64,000 bases of DNA, taken from assembly GCF_030209175.1 (NCBI RefSeq), contig NZ_JARVSM010000001.1:2480001-2544000 (forward strand), read 5' to 3'. The notes under the pieces were generated by a model. That model was not told the DNA's origin. It did no database searches and saw only the letters and a list, made by a program, of their open reading frames with translations. Below, one piece after another: positions 20,288 through 30,540 of the stretch. This DNA comes from Pseudomonas sp. efr-133-TYG-5. Its GTDB lineage: Bacteria; Pseudomonadota; Gammaproteobacteria; Pseudomonadales; Pseudomonadaceae. Made by a program: the position numbers and the translations under genes. Positions within the stretch are counted from its first letter, which is position 1, and each line of letters begins with the position of its first letter.

Positions 20288-20884
20288 TTACTGCGCGTTC
20301 AGGGTTTGCCAACAGGGTATGCCGAAATGGCCGAGCAGTTCTGCGGTTTCGCACACCGGCAACCCGACTACGGCCGAATAACTGCCGTTGAGGCCGGCGA
20401 CAAATACCGCACCAAGGCCTTGAATGCCATAACCGCCCGCCTTGTCCCGGGGTTCGCCGCTGGCCCAGTAGGCCGCGGCTTCCTCGCGGCTGATCGGGCG
20501 AAAGCGCACCAGACTGCGCACCACGCGCGACTCGCAACGGTCGCTGTCGAGCACGGCAATCGCGGTCAGCACTTCATGTTCCTTGCCGGACAACATCATC
20601 AGCATGGCGCATGCGTCGGCTTCGTCCACCGGTTTGCCGAGAATTTTGCCCTCGAGCACCACAGCGGTATCGGCCCCCAGCACGCAAGCCGCGACGTCGC
20701 CGGCGAGCGTGCGCCGCCCGGCCTCGGCCTTGCCACGCGCAAGGCGTTCGACATAGGCCGATGGCGATTCATGGGATAGCGGGGTTTCATCGATGTCCGC
20801 ACTGATGGCGGTGAACGGCACGCCGATCTGCGTGAGCAACTCACGCCGACGCGGCGAGCCCGAGGCGAGGTAAAGCGACTTCAT
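20288..20884 (-). CDS. maf: Maf-like nucleoside triphosphate pyrophosphatase (YhdE type)
   Basis: A 198-aa Maf protein starting [17 protein letters not shown], the family's signature nucleotide-binding loop. Maf proteins hydrolyse non-canonical or pyrimidine NTPs (dTTP/UTP for the YhdE subgroup). The subgroup is inferred from the mreD-maf-rng gene order. The start at 20884 is preceded by GGGAG; eleven extra codons upstream to 20917 lack support. Confidence 0.92.
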   Translation of the reverse strand: MKSLYLASGSPRRRELLTQIGVPFTAISADIDETPLSHESPSAYVERLARGKAEAGRRTLAGDVAACVLGADTAVVLEGKILGKPVDEADACAMLMMLSGKEHEVLTAIAVLDSDRCESRVVRSLVRFRPISREEAAAYWASGEPRDKAGGYGIQGLGAVFVAGLNGSYSAVVGLPVCETAELLGHFGIPCWQTLNAQ

Positions 20885-20947
20885 CCAAACATCTCCCTGT
20901 TGAGTGCCCTGCCTCATGGCACCGGTGCGGGCCCATGCCTGACCGAA

Positions 20948-21439
20948 TCAATTGATTTTGTAGCGCCGGCGCAATCCACGCAAAGCGAAGCTGACCCATG
21001 GCCAGAGCAAGGCACTGACCAGAGCCGGCAGCACCAGGGCCAGCGTCGGCTGGCGGTTGCCGGTCAGGGCGCTGAGCCACAATTGGACCAACTGGGCGAG
21101 GCCGAAGATCACCAGGATCACCAGGCTCTGCTGCCACATCGGGAACATCCGCAGGCGCTGCTGCAACGACAGCACGAGGAACGTGATCAGGGTCAGGATC
21201 AAGGCGTTCTGCCCCAGCAACGTGCCATACAGCACGTCCTCGGCCAGGCCCAGGCAGAACGCGGTGACCATGCCGACCATCTGCGGCATGTACAGCGCCC
21301 AGAACGCCAGGAGCAGCGCCAGCCACAGCGGACGGAGGATTTCCATGAACTGCGGCAGCGGCGAAACGCTGAGCAGCATGCCGATGGCAAACGTCAGCCA
21401 GACGATCCAGCCATTTCGGGAGGCTTTGACACCGACCAT
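20948..21439 (-). CDS. mreD: Rod shape-determining protein MreD
   Basis: A 163-aa integral membrane protein with about five hydrophobic segments (WIVWLTFAIGMLLSVSPLP; LWLALLLAFWALYMPQMVGM). It links MreC and MreB to the elongasome in the inner membrane. The start codon overlaps the mreC stop by one base, and mreB-mreC-mreD are in the usual order. Confidence 0.93.
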   Translation of the reverse strand: MVGVKASRNGWIVWLTFAIGMLLSVSPLPQFMEILRPLWLALLLAFWALYMPQMVGMVTAFCLGLAEDVLYGTLLGQNALILTLITFLVLSLQQRLRMFPMWQQSLVILVIFGLAQLVQLWLSALTGNRQPTLALVLPALVSALLWPWVSFALRGLRRRYKIN

Positions 21440-22548
21440 TATTCTCGTCCTCCAGTGGCGGCAGGGGCTGTGACCGGTGGTTTGGCGGCTGGCCGGGCAG
21501 CGGCAGGCTGCGCAGCCGGCGGTTTGCTCGCTGCCGGCGCGGCGGGCGGTTTGCTCGCGGTGGCCGGCGGTTTGCTCACCGGTTTGGCTGGCGTGGTCGC
21601 TGCGGGCGCCGCGGTAGCCGCAGGGGCTGCCGGAGTGGCCGCGGCGGCCGGGGCCGTCACGGTTTTCGGTACGGTCGCCGGAATCACCGGGCCGCCGCCC
21701 TGGGCATCGAGGTTTTCCTGGGCCTGGGCCGCGTCGTTGGCGCGTTCTTCAGCGGTACGGTTGTCGCTGAACACCAGCAACAGGTAGCGGCTGCGGTTCA
21801 GCGCGGCGGTCGGTACGGCACGGACAATGGCGAATGGCTGGCCGGAATCGTGGATCACTTCCTTGACCGTGGCCACCGGGTAGCCCGCCGGGAAGCGCTG
21901 GCCAAGACCGGAGCTGACCAGCAGATCGCCTTCCTTGATGTCCGCCGTGTCGGCGACGTGGCGCAGCTCGAGGCGCTCCGGATTACCGGTGCCGCTGGCA
22001 ATCGCCCGCAGGCCGTTGCGGTTGACCTGCACGGGAATGCTGTGGGTCGTGTCGGTCAGCAGCAGGACACGCGAGGTGTACGGCATCAACTCGACCACCT
22101 GGCCCATCAGGCCGCGGGCATCGAGCACCGGCTGGCCGAGGACCACGCCATCACGCTCACCCTTGTTGATGATGATGCGATGAGTGAACGGGTTGGGGTC
22201 CATGCCGATCAACTCGGCCACTTCGACCTTTTCGTTGACCAGCGCGGAGGAATTGAGCAACTCGCGCAGCCGCACGTTCTGCTCGGTCAGGGCGGCAAGC
22301 TTCTGCAGGCGCCCCTGCAGCAGCAGGTTTTCGGTCTTGAGTTTTTCGTTTTCGGCGACAAGCTCGGTGCGGCTGCCGAACTGGCTCGCGACACCTTCCC
22401 ACAGCCGTCCGGGCAGATCGGTGATCCAGTAGGCGTCCATCAGCACCAGCGACATCTGGCTGCGTGCGGGCTTGAGCAGACTGAAACGGGCATCGACCAC
22501 CATCAGCGCAACCGACAGCACGGCCAGCACCAGCAGGCGGACGCCCAA
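21439..22548 (-). CDS. mreC: Cell shape-determining protein MreC with long Ala/Pro tail
   Basis: A 369-aa protein with an N-terminal transmembrane helix (LLVLAVLSVALMVVDAR), a coiled coil (LVAENEKLKTENLLLQGRLQ) and the periplasmic double beta-barrel domain. MreC activates PBP2-RodA in lateral wall synthesis. The last ~85 residues are an Ala/Pro/Lys low-complexity tail, absent from E. coli MreC and longer than in many relatives. The order mreB-mreC-mreD is read on the minus strand; a hairpin in the mreB-mreC gap may reduce expression of C and D relative to B. Confidence 0.94.
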   Translation of the reverse strand: MGVRLLVLAVLSVALMVVDARFSLLKPARSQMSLVLMDAYWITDLPGRLWEGVASQFGSRTELVAENEKLKTENLLLQGRLQKLAALTEQNVRLRELLNSSALVNEKVEVAELIGMDPNPFTHRIIINKGERDGVVLGQPVLDARGLMGQVVELMPYTSRVLLLTDTTHSIPVQVNRNGLRAIASGTGNPERLELRHVADTADIKEGDLLVSSGLGQRFPAGYPVATVKEVIHDSGQPFAIVRAVPTAALNRSRYLLLVFSDNRTAEERANDAAQAQENLDAQGGGPVIPATVPKTVTAPAAAATPAAPAATAAPAATTPAKPVSKPPATASKPPAAPAASKPPAAQPAAARPAAKPPVTAPAATGGRE

Positions 22549-22664
22549 TGAAGGGCCCTTGGCGAAAAGCGGTTTAATAAGCCGCTCCTCCCAGGCAAAT
22601 GTTCTGTTTATTCATACGGCATCAAACCGGCCTGGATGAAGACTGACAGAAGATAAACGCCAAC

Positions 22665-22689
22665 AGGCAGCACTGCAAAGTGCTGCCTG
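22665..22689 (-). terminator. Hairpin between mreB and mreC (possible attenuator)
   Basis: CAGGCAGCAC pairs perfectly with GTGCTGCCTG around a 5-base loop, in the 171-base gap after the mreB stop. There is no clear T run on the minus strand, so it may act as an RNA-processing or partial termination signal rather than a full terminator. This would fit the much higher need for MreB than for MreC/D. Confidence 0.45.
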
Positions 22690-22719
22690 CGCGCTCACCC
22701 ACGTATTGCACTCGGCGAC

Positions 22720-23769
<1,050 letters not shown>

Positions 23770-23968
23770 CTAGGCAACGCGTGGGTAAAAAAGTGCGGCA
23801 AACTCTAACAACGACAGGGATTTTGGGCAAGGCGCCAATATGTTAAATTGGCCGCTTTTCTGTGCACCAAGCCCCACAATCGCGGCCTTATGACCGTAGA
23901 AGTGCGGTAGTGTTCCGACAATCTAACACACGGACGCGGTCCGTCCTGTTTTCCACTGGAGAATCCCG

Positions 23969-24256
23969 ATGGCGCTAGAACGCTCCGACGTGGAAAAAAT
24001 CGCTCATCTGGCCAGCCTTGGCCTCAATGACGCCGATCTTCCACACATCACTTCGGCCCTCAACAGCATTCTCGGGCTGGTCGACGAAATGCAGGCTGTA
24101 AATACCGACGGTATCGAGCCGCTGGCCCACCCGCTGGAAGCCAGTCAGCGCCTGCGCGCCGACGTCGTGACCGAAAGCAATCATCGCGAGGCCTATCAGT
24201 CCATCGCACCAGCGGTCGAAAACGGCCTGTATCTGGTTCCGAAAGTCATCGACTAA
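23969..24256 (+). CDS. gatC: Aspartyl/glutamyl-tRNA amidotransferase subunit C
   Basis: A 95-aa protein ([19 protein letters not shown]) typical of GatC, which wraps GatA/GatB and stabilises the complex. GatCAB amidates misacylated Asp-tRNA(Asn) and/or Glu-tRNA(Gln); in Pseudomonas the Asn pathway is the expected use. The ribosome site GGAG precedes the ATG by 8 bases. gatA follows after 16 bases. Confidence 0.95.
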   Translation: MALERSDVEKIAHLASLGLNDADLPHITSALNSILGLVDEMQAVNTDGIEPLAHPLEASQRLRADVVTESNHREAYQSIAPAVENGLYLVPKVID

Positions 24257-24272
24257 AGGGAAAGAGCCTGCA

Positions 24273-25724
24273 ATGCATCAAATGACTCTGGCCGAGATCG
24301 CCCGCGGTCTCGCCGACAAGAAGTTTTCCTCCGAAGAGCTGACCAAAGTCCTGCTGACGCGCATTACCCAGCTCGATCCGCAGCTCAACAGCTTCATCAG
24401 CCTTACCGAAGAGCTGGCCCTCGAGCAGGCGAAAGCCGCCGACGCGCGCCGTGCCAACGGTGAAAGCGGCGCCCTGCTCGGCGCGCCGATCGCCCACAAG
24501 GACCTGTTCTGCACCCAGGGCATCCGCACCAGCTGCGGCTCGAAGATGCTCGACAATTTCAAGGCCCCGTACGACGCCACCGTCGTCGCGAAACTGGCTG
24601 CCGCCGGCGCCGTGACCCTGGGCAAGACCAACATGGACGAATTCGCCATGGGTTCGGCCAACGAGTCGAGCTGGTATGGCGCGGTGAAAAACCCGTGGAA
24701 CCTGGAACACGTGCCGGGCGGTTCGTCCGGTGGTTCGGCTGCCGCGGTAGCCGCTCGTCTGTTGCCGGCCGCGACGGCCACCGACACCGGCGGCTCGATC
24801 CGTCAGCCGGCGGCGTTCACCAACCTCACCGGCCTGAAACCGACCTACGGTCGCGTTTCGCGCTGGGGCATGATCGCTTACGCCTCCAGCCTCGACCAGG
24901 GTGGCCCGCTGGCCCGCACTGCCGAAGACTGCGCGATTTTGCTGCAAGGCATGGCCGGGTTCGATCCGAACGACTCCACCAGCATCGATGAGCCGGTGCC
25001 GGACTACGCCGCCGGCCTCAACGGCTCGCTGCAGGGCCTGCGCATCGGCGTGCCGAAGGAATACTTCGGTGCCGGCCTCGACCCGCGCATTGCCGAGCTG
25101 ATCCACAACAGCGTGCAGGAGCTGCAGAAGCTCGGCGCGGTGATCAAGGAAATCAGCCTGCCAAACATGCAGCACGCGATTCCGGCGTACTACGTGATCG
25201 CCCCGGCGGAAGCCTCGTCGAACCTGTCGCGCTTCGACGGCGTGCGTTTCGGCCATCGCTGTGCGGATCCGAAGAACCTCGAAGACCTGTACAAGCGCTC
25301 CCGTGGCGAAGGCTTCGGCGCCGAAGTGCAGCGCCGGATCATGGTCGGTGCCTACGCGCTGTCCGCCGGCTACTACGACGCCTACTACCTCAAAGCGCAG
25401 AAGATCCGGCGCCTGGTGAAGAACGACTTCATGGCGGCCTTCAATGAGGTCGACATCATCCTCGGCCCGACCACGCCGAACCCGGCGTGGAAACTCGGCG
25501 CCAAGAACAGCGACCCGGTCGCTGCCTACCTGGAAGACGTCTACACCATCACCGCCAACCTCGCCGGCCTGCCGGGCCTGTCGATGCCGGCCGGTTTCGT
25601 CGACGGTCTGCCGGTTGGCGTACAGCTGCTCGCGCCGTACTTCCAGGAAGGCCGTTTGCTCAATGTTGCGCACCAGTATCAGTTGAACACTGACTGGCAC
25701 ACTCGCACCCCAACCGGCTTCTGA
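24273..25724 (+). CDS. gatA: Aspartyl/glutamyl-tRNA amidotransferase subunit A
   Basis: A 483-aa amidase-signature enzyme that releases ammonia from glutamine. The Ser-cisSer-Lys triad is Lys76 (IAHKDLF), Ser151 ([11 protein letters not shown]) and Ser175 ([11 protein letters not shown]). Ammonia passes through a channel to GatB. gatB starts ten bases after the stop. Confidence 0.96.
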   Translation: MHQMTLAEIARGLADKKFSSEELTKVLLTRITQLDPQLNSFISLTEELALEQAKAADARRANGESGALLGAPIAHKDLFCTQGIRTSCGSKMLDNFKAPYDATVVAKLAAAGAVTLGKTNMDEFAMGSANESSWYGAVKNPWNLEHVPGGSSGGSAAAVAARLLPAATATDTGGSIRQPAAFTNLTGLKPTYGRVSRWGMIAYASSLDQGGPLARTAEDCAILLQGMAGFDPNDSTSIDEPVPDYAAGLNGSLQGLRIGVPKEYFGAGLDPRIAELIHNSVQELQKLGAVIKEISLPNMQHAIPAYYVIAPAEASSNLSRFDGVRFGHRCADPKNLEDLYKRSRGEGFGAEVQRRIMVGAYALSAGYYDAYYLKAQKIRRLVKNDFMAAFNEVDIILGPTTPNPAWKLGAKNSDPVAAYLEDVYTITANLAGLPGLSMPAGFVDGLPVGVQLLAPYFQEGRLLNVAHQYQLNTDWHTRTPTGF

Positions 25725-25734
25725 GGAGACACAC

Positions 25735-27180
25735 ATGCAATGGGAAGTCGTGATCGGGCTGGAGATTCACACTCAGCTCACTACCCGGTCGAAAATCTTT
25801 TCCGGTAGTTCCACCCAGTTCGGCTCCGAGCCGAACACCCAGGCCAGCCTGATCGACCTGGGCATGCCCGGCGTGTTGCCGGTGCTCAACCAGGAAGCGG
25901 TGCGCATGGCGGTGATGTTCGGTCTGGCGATTGACGCCGAGATCGGCCAGCACAACGTGTTCGCGCGGAAAAACTACTTCTACCCGGACCTGCCGAAGGG
26001 TTACCAGATCAGCCAGATGGAATTGCCGATCGTCGGCAAGGGCCACCTGGACATCGCCCTGGAAGACGGCACGGTCAAACGCGTCGGCATCACCCGCGCG
26101 CACCTGGAAGAAGACGCCGGCAAGAGCCTGCACGAAGAATTCAGCGGTGCCACCGGCATCGACCTGAACCGGGCCGGCACGCCGCTGCTGGAAATCGTTT
26201 CCGAGCCGGACATGCGCAGCGCCAAGGAAGCCGTGGCCTACGTCAAGGCGATCCACGCGCTGGTGCGTTACCTGGGCATCTGCGACGGCAACATGGCCGA
26301 GGGCTCGCTGCGTTGCGACTGCAACGTGTCGATCCGGCCGAAAGGCCAGGCCGAGTTCGGCACGCGCTGCGAGATCAAGAACGTCAACTCGTTCCGCTTC
26401 ATCGAGAAGGCGATCAACTCCGAGATCCAGCGCCAGATCGACCTGATCGAAGACGGCGGCAAAGTCGTCCAGCAGACTCGTCTGTACGATCCGAACAAGG
26501 ATGAAACCCGGCCGATGCGCTCCAAGGAGGAAGCCAACGACTACCGTTACTTCCCCGACCCGGACCTGCTGCCTGTGGTCATCGAAGACACGTTCCTCAA
26601 TGACGTGCGCGCTACCCTGCCGGAACTGCCACCGCAGAAGCGCGAGCGTTTCCAGAGCCAGTTCGGTCTGTCGGCCTACGACGCCAACGTGCTGGCCACC
26701 AGTCGTGAGCAGGCGGATTACTTCGAGAAAGTCGCGAGCATTGGCGGCGACGCCAAGCTGGCGGCGAACTGGGTGATGGTCGAGTTGGGCAGCCTGCTCA
26801 ACAAGCAGAACCTGGACATCGAGGATTCGCCGGTTTCCGCCGAGCAACTGGGCGGCATGCTGCTGCGCATCAAGGACAACACCATCTCCGGCAAGATCGC
26901 CAAAGTGGTGTTCGAAGCGATGGCCAACGGCGAAGGCAGCGCGGACGAGATCATCGACAAGCGCGGCCTCAAGCAAGTCACCGACACCGGCGCGATCTCG
27001 GCGGTACTGGATGAAATGCTCGCGGCCAACGCCGAGCAGGTCGAGCAATACCGTGCCGCGGATGAAGCCAAGCGCGGCAAGATGTTCGGTTTCTTCGTCG
27101 GCCAGGCCATGAAAGCCTCCAAGGGCAAGGCCAACCCGCAGCAAGTGAACGAACTGCTGAAAAGCAAGCTCGAAGGCTGA
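25735..27180 (+). CDS. gatB: Aspartyl/glutamyl-tRNA amidotransferase subunit B
   Basis: A 481-aa protein with the N-terminal GatB cradle ([20 protein letters not shown]) that activates the misacylated aminoacyl end by phosphorylation, and a C-terminal helical YqeY-like tRNA-binding tail ([16 protein letters not shown]). The ribosome site GAGGAG lies just before the ATG. An inverted repeat (GGAGCCAG/CTGGCTCC, ~27187-27214) follows the stop and may end the transcript, though it lacks a T run. Confidence 0.96.
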   Translation: MQWEVVIGLEIHTQLTTRSKIFSGSSTQFGSEPNTQASLIDLGMPGVLPVLNQEAVRMAVMFGLAIDAEIGQHNVFARKNYFYPDLPKGYQISQMELPIVGKGHLDIALEDGTVKRVGITRAHLEEDAGKSLHEEFSGATGIDLNRAGTPLLEIVSEPDMRSAKEAVAYVKAIHALVRYLGICDGNMAEGSLRCDCNVSIRPKGQAEFGTRCEIKNVNSFRFIEKAINSEIQRQIDLIEDGGKVVQQTRLYDPNKDETRPMRSKEEANDYRYFPDPDLLPVVIEDTFLNDVRATLPELPPQKRERFQSQFGLSAYDANVLATSREQADYFEKVASIGGDAKLAANWVMVELGSLLNKQNLDIEDSPVSAEQLGGMLLRIKDNTISGKIAKVVFEAMANGEGSADEIIDKRGLKQVTDTGAISAVLDEMLAANAEQVEQYRAADEAKRGKMFGFFVGQAMKASKGKANPQQVNELLKSKLEG

Positions 27181-27217
27181 CCACAATGGAGCCAGATCCA
27201 AAGCCTGGCTCCATTCC

Positions 27218-27322
27218 CTGTGGGAGTGGCGATTCGGCGCTCCGACTTGCCCGCGAAGGCATCGTGACATTCAACATTAATGCTGAATGTGACGGCCTCT
27301 TCGCGAGCAAGCTCGCTCCCAC
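27218..27322. repeat. REPIN with degenerate left arm and palindromic spacer
   Basis: The right arm TCGCGAGCAAGCTCGCTCCC is canonical. The left arm (GTGGGAGTGGCGATTCGGC) is degenerate. The spacer contains GACATTCA…TGAATGTC, itself an inverted repeat. It fills the gap between gatB and the RlpA-like gene. Confidence 0.8.
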
Positions 27323-27344
27323 ATTGTTATTTGGGAACTTTCGA

Positions 27345-27719
27345 ATGAAACGTCTGCTCGGCGCCTGCGCCCTGCTCTCGCTACTGGCCGGTTGCGCCAG
27401 CACCGATGTCATCGACCCGCACGGTTACGACCAGACCGGCGTCGCCTCCTATTACGGAGCCAAACACCATGGTAAACGCACCGCCAGCGGCGAAGCGTTC
27501 AACCAGCATTCCCTGACCGCCGCCCACCGCCAGTTGCCCTTCGGCACCCGGGTGAAGATCACCAACCTGAAAAACGATGAATCCGTCGTGGTTCGCATCA
27601 ACGACCGCGGGCCGCACACCCGTGGGCGCCTGATCGATGTCTCGCGGGCGGCGGCCGAGCAGCTCGGCATGCTGCGCAGCGGGACCGCACGGGTGCGCGT
27701 GCAGGCCCTCGACGACTGA
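27345..27719 (+). CDS. RlpA-like septal ring lipoprotein (DPBB domain)
   Basis: A 124-aa lipoprotein: signal peptide with lipobox LLAGC (Cys17), then a double-psi beta-barrel domain (GVASYYGAKHHGKRTASGE … VVRINDRGPH). The conserved Asp and His in NDRGPH match RlpA-type lytic transglycosylases that cut denuded glycan. It lacks the C-terminal SPOR domain of full RlpA. The ATG at 27345 begins the typical MKRLLGACALL signal; the earlier frame is REPIN sequence. Confidence 0.85.
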   Translation: MKRLLGACALLSLLAGCASTDVIDPHGYDQTGVASYYGAKHHGKRTASGEAFNQHSLTAAHRQLPFGTRVKITNLKNDESVVVRINDRGPHTRGRLIDVSRAAAEQLGMLRSGTARVRVQALDD

Positions 27720-27731
27720 CGGAGCGCGACC

Positions 27732-28826
27732 ATTTTTGGCCTGAACGATTTACCCCTGATCAGCCTGATCGAATTGCTCAGCGGCCTGATCCTGCTGATC
27801 CTCGGCGCCGAACTGATGGTGCGCGGCGCCGTGCGCCTGGCGGCGCGCCTGCATGTACGGCCGCTGATTATCGGCCTGACCGTGGTCGCCTTCGGCAGCA
27901 GCGCGCCGCAAATGGCCGTCAGCCTGCAAGCCGCGCAAGCGCACACGCCGGACATCGCTGTCGGCAGCGTGATCGGCAGCAGCATTTTCAACATCCTGGT
28001 GACCCTCGGCCTGTCGGCGCTGATCATTCCGCTGCGGGTTTCACGGCAACTGGTGCGCCTCGACATTCCGCTGATGATCGGCGCCAGCCTGCTGGTCTTC
28101 GTGTTCGCCTGGAACGAGGAAATCAGCCGTTTCGACGGCGTCCTGCTGCTCGCCGCCCTGGGTCTGTATCTGGGCCTGTTGCTGCGCCAGTCACGGCATT
28201 CGACGCGTCCGCATTCCGAACAGGCGCAGGACCCACGGGCGCCGTGGGCCAGCAATCTGCTGATGATCGTCGTCGGCCTGGCGCTGCTGGTGTTCGCCGG
28301 CCATCTGCTGCTGGGCGCCGCCGTGGTGGTGGCGACGGACCTGGGCTTCTCCGAACGGGTGATCGGCCTGACCGTGGTTGCGGTCGGCACCTCGCTGCCG
28401 GAACTGGCCACCTCGCTGATCGCCGCCGTGCGCGGACAACGCGACATCGCCGTGGGCAACGTGATCGGCGCCAACCTGTTCAACCTGCTCGGCGTGCTGG
28501 GCGTCACCGCGCTGATCGCGCCGACGCCGCTGTCGGTGTCGCCGAACGCGCTGGATTTCGATCTGCCGGTGATGCTCGGCGTCGCCGCCCTGTGCCTGCC
28601 GGTGTTCTATTCCGGCTACCGCGTGACCCGCGCCGAAGGTCTGTTGCTGCTCGGCCTGTACCTGGCCTACGGCCTGCACGTGGTGTCGTTTACCACGGGG
28701 ATGCCGCTGGCCGGCAAGCTCGAACGGCTGATGCTGTTTTATGTGCTGCCGACGCTGCTGGCGTTGCTGTTGTTCACGTCCGTACGCGCCTGGCGCCGCC
28801 AACACCACAAGAGGGATGTACCGTGA
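27732..28826 (+). CDS. Calcium/sodium antiporter (CaCA family, YrbG-like), apparent AUU start
   Basis: About 364 aa with ten to eleven transmembrane segments and the two alpha-repeats of K+-dependent Na+/Ca2+ exchangers (VVAFGSSAPQMAVS; VVAVGTSLPELATS). The frame has no ATG or GTG before the first helix. The best ribosome site, GGAG at 27721-27724, sits 7 bases before ATT at 27732, giving (M)FGLNDLPLISLIELLSGL. A TTG at 27774 exists but would cut into TM1 and lacks a ribosome site. The stop overlaps the GTG of the next gene. Confidence 0.8.
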   Translation: MFGLNDLPLISLIELLSGLILLILGAELMVRGAVRLAARLHVRPLIIGLTVVAFGSSAPQMAVSLQAAQAHTPDIAVGSVIGSSIFNILVTLGLSALIIPLRVSRQLVRLDIPLMIGASLLVFVFAWNEEISRFDGVLLLAALGLYLGLLLRQSRHSTRPHSEQAQDPRAPWASNLLMIVVGLALLVFAGHLLLGAAVVVATDLGFSERVIGLTVVAVGTSLPELATSLIAAVRGQRDIAVGNVIGANLFNLLGVLGVTALIAPTPLSVSPNALDFDLPVMLGVAALCLPVFYSGYRVTRAEGLLLLGLYLAYGLHVVSFTTGMPLAGKLERLMLFYVLPTLLALLLFTSVRAWRRQHHKRDVP

Positions 28827-29203
28827 CCGATGCGAAGAAAACCGGGGTCGAGATCCGCCGTCAGGTAATGGGCGATGCATTCGTTGATCGCGCCTTGGGC
28901 AACGCCAGCGAATTCACCCAGCCGTTGCAGGACTTCGTCAACGAGCACGCCTGGGGCGGCGTGTGGAACCGCGAAGGCTTGCCGCTGAAGACCCGCAGCC
29001 TGATTACCCTCGCCGCACTGACTGCGCTCAAATGCCCGCAAGAGTTGAAGGGCCACGTGCGCGGCGCGCTGAACAACGGCTGCACGGTCGAGGAGATCCG
29101 TGAAGCACTGCTGCACTGCGCGGTGTACGCCGGCGTGCCGGCGGCCATCGATGCGTTTCGCGCGGCACAGGAAGTGATCGACAGCTACCAAAAGCCTGAG
29201 TGA
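28823..29203 (+). CDS. Carboxymuconolactone decarboxylase family protein
   Basis: A 126-aa all-alpha protein with the CMD/AhpD fold (KTRSLITLAALTALKCPQEL; HVRGALNNGCTVEEIREALL). Family members include PcaC (4-carboxymuconolactone decarboxylase) and peroxidase-like AhpD. A CxxC redox motif is absent, so a PcaC-like or uncharacterised role is more likely. There are no pca genes nearby. The start is GTG at 28823, overlapping the antiporter stop (GTGA), with GAGGG upstream; an internal ATG would delete conserved sequence. Confidence 0.85.
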   Translation: MTDAKKTGVEIRRQVMGDAFVDRALGNASEFTQPLQDFVNEHAWGGVWNREGLPLKTRSLITLAALTALKCPQELKGHVRGALNNGCTVEEIREALLHCAVYAGVPAAIDAFRAAQEVIDSYQKPE

Positions 29204-29214
29204 CTGAACTGACG

Positions 29215-29284
29215 CCTTCGCGAGCAAGCTCGCTCCCACATTTGAAATGCGCTGCAATGTGGGAGCGAGCCTGCTCGCGAAGAG
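29215..29284. repeat. REPIN after the carboxymuconolactone decarboxylase gene
   Basis: CTTCGCGAGCAAGCTCGCTC on the left is inverted at the right (GGGAGCGAGCCTGCTCGCGA) around a short spacer. It occupies the gap between two convergent genes. Confidence 0.9.
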
Positions 29285-29312
29285 GCCTGTTCAGCCACTG
29301 AAAATCGCTCAG

Positions 29313-30254
29313 TCAGATCCACCCGCCCCACTGCAACAGAAAGATCCCGACGTTGGTGGTCACCGCCGCCATCAGCGTCGTCAGTACGATGATCGCTGCC
29401 GCCAGTTCATGGTTGCCCTGCGCCGCGCGCGCCATGACAAAACTGGCGGCGGCGGTCGGGCTGCCGAAGTACAGGAACAGAATCCCCAGTTCCGCGCCGC
29501 GAAACCCGCACAACCACGCCCCGAAGGTTGCCAGCACCGGCAGACCGATCATCTTCACCAGACTGGAACTGAGCGCCATGCTGCCGCTCTTGCGCAGGGC
29601 CGCCAGCGACAGCGTGCCGCCGATGCAGATCAGTGCCAGCGGCAGCGTGGTCTGTGCCAGGTACTGGCCGGACGTTTCCAGCCACCCCGGCAAACCGATC
29701 TTGAACCAGGCAAACGGCGCCGCCGCGATCACGCTGATGATCAGCGGATTGCTGAACACGCTTTTGCAGATGCTCCATGGATCGGACTTGATCACCGGGC
29801 TGTACACCGCCAGGACGATGGTCGACAGGGTGTTGTAGAACAGGATCACCAGCGCCGCGAGAATCGCCCCGAGGGAGATCCCGTAGTCGCCATACATGCT
29901 CGCGGCCAGCGCCAGGCCGATCACGCCGTTGTTGCCGCGAAACGCGCCCTGGGTGTAGATGCCGCGATCTTCGCGCGGGCAACGAACAATCGCCCAGCCC
30001 CAGGCCACGGCAAAACTGACCAGGGTGGCGACGGCAAAGTAGATCAGCAGCGCCGGTTGCAGCGCAGCGTGCAGGTCGGCGTGCAGGATGCCGAGAAACA
30101 GCAGCGCCGGCATGGTGACGTTGAACACCAGCGACGAGGCCGTGTGGATGAAGTTGTCGTTGATCCAGTCGATGCGCTTGAGCAGCACCCCGAGAAACAG
30201 CATGGCAAACACCGGCGCGGTGATGTTCAGGGTTTCGAGGAAGATTGCCAGCAT
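29313..30254 (-). CDS. AEC family auxin-efflux-type transporter
   Basis: A 313-aa membrane protein with about ten transmembrane segments (MLAIFLETLNITAPVFAMLF at the N-terminus; symmetrical five-plus-five arrangement). The AEC family includes malate/malonate permeases and PIN-like carriers. Substrate is unknown. It is monocistronic on the minus strand, flanked on both sides by REPINs. Confidence 0.87.
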   Translation of the reverse strand: MLAIFLETLNITAPVFAMLFLGVLLKRIDWINDNFIHTASSLVFNVTMPALLFLGILHADLHAALQPALLIYFAVATLVSFAVAWGWAIVRCPREDRGIYTQGAFRGNNGVIGLALAASMYGDYGISLGAILAALVILFYNTLSTIVLAVYSPVIKSDPWSICKSVFSNPLIISVIAAAPFAWFKIGLPGWLETSGQYLAQTTLPLALICIGGTLSLAALRKSGSMALSSSLVKMIGLPVLATFGAWLCGFRGAELGILFLYFGSPTAAASFVMARAAQGNHELAAAIIVLTTLMAAVTTNVGIFLLQWGGWI

Positions 30255-30329
30255 GCCGGGGAGCCTTGGAGATGAGCGTCGTCAGGGGACTAATGATAAG
30301 CCACCTGATCCTTCGGCGCCTGTCCCATC

Positions 30330-30425
30330 GCCTTCGCGAGCAGGCTCGCTCCCACAGGGATCTCTGGTGTGCACACAATGTGTGCAACAAAGCAGACTCC
30401 TGTGGGAGCGAGCCTGCTCGCGAAG
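30330..30425. repeat. REPIN (GTGGGAGCGAGC family) between AEC carrier and garD
   Basis: CTTCGCGAGCAGGCTCGCTC and its inverted copy GTGGGAGCGAGCCTGCTCGC flank a spacer holding a GTGCACACAATGTGTGC stem. It is directly followed by a REP doublet of a second family. Confidence 0.9.
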
Positions 30426-30445
30426 ATGTGTGGTAACGATCATTT

Positions 30446-30536
30446 GTGGCGAGGGAGCTTGCTCCCGCTGGGTCGCGAAGCGGCCCCGAAAGATGGGACT
30501 GCTACGCAGTCCAGCGGGAGCAGGCTCCCTCGCCAC
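30446..30536. repeat. REP doublet of a second family (GTGGCGAGGGAGC arms)
   Basis: GTGGCGAGGGAGCTTGCTCC at the left is inverted at the right (GGAGCAGGCTCCCTCGCCAC). The spacer holds GGGACTGCTACGCAGTCC. It has the same architecture as the other REPINs but a different core, and it abuts the garD stop. Confidence 0.88.
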
Positions 30537-30540
30537 AGTC

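Noticed and set aside
27774..28826. TTG at 27774 as the antiporter start
   Set aside because: It cuts into the first transmembrane helix and has no ribosome site, whereas ATT at 27732 is well placed after GGAG.
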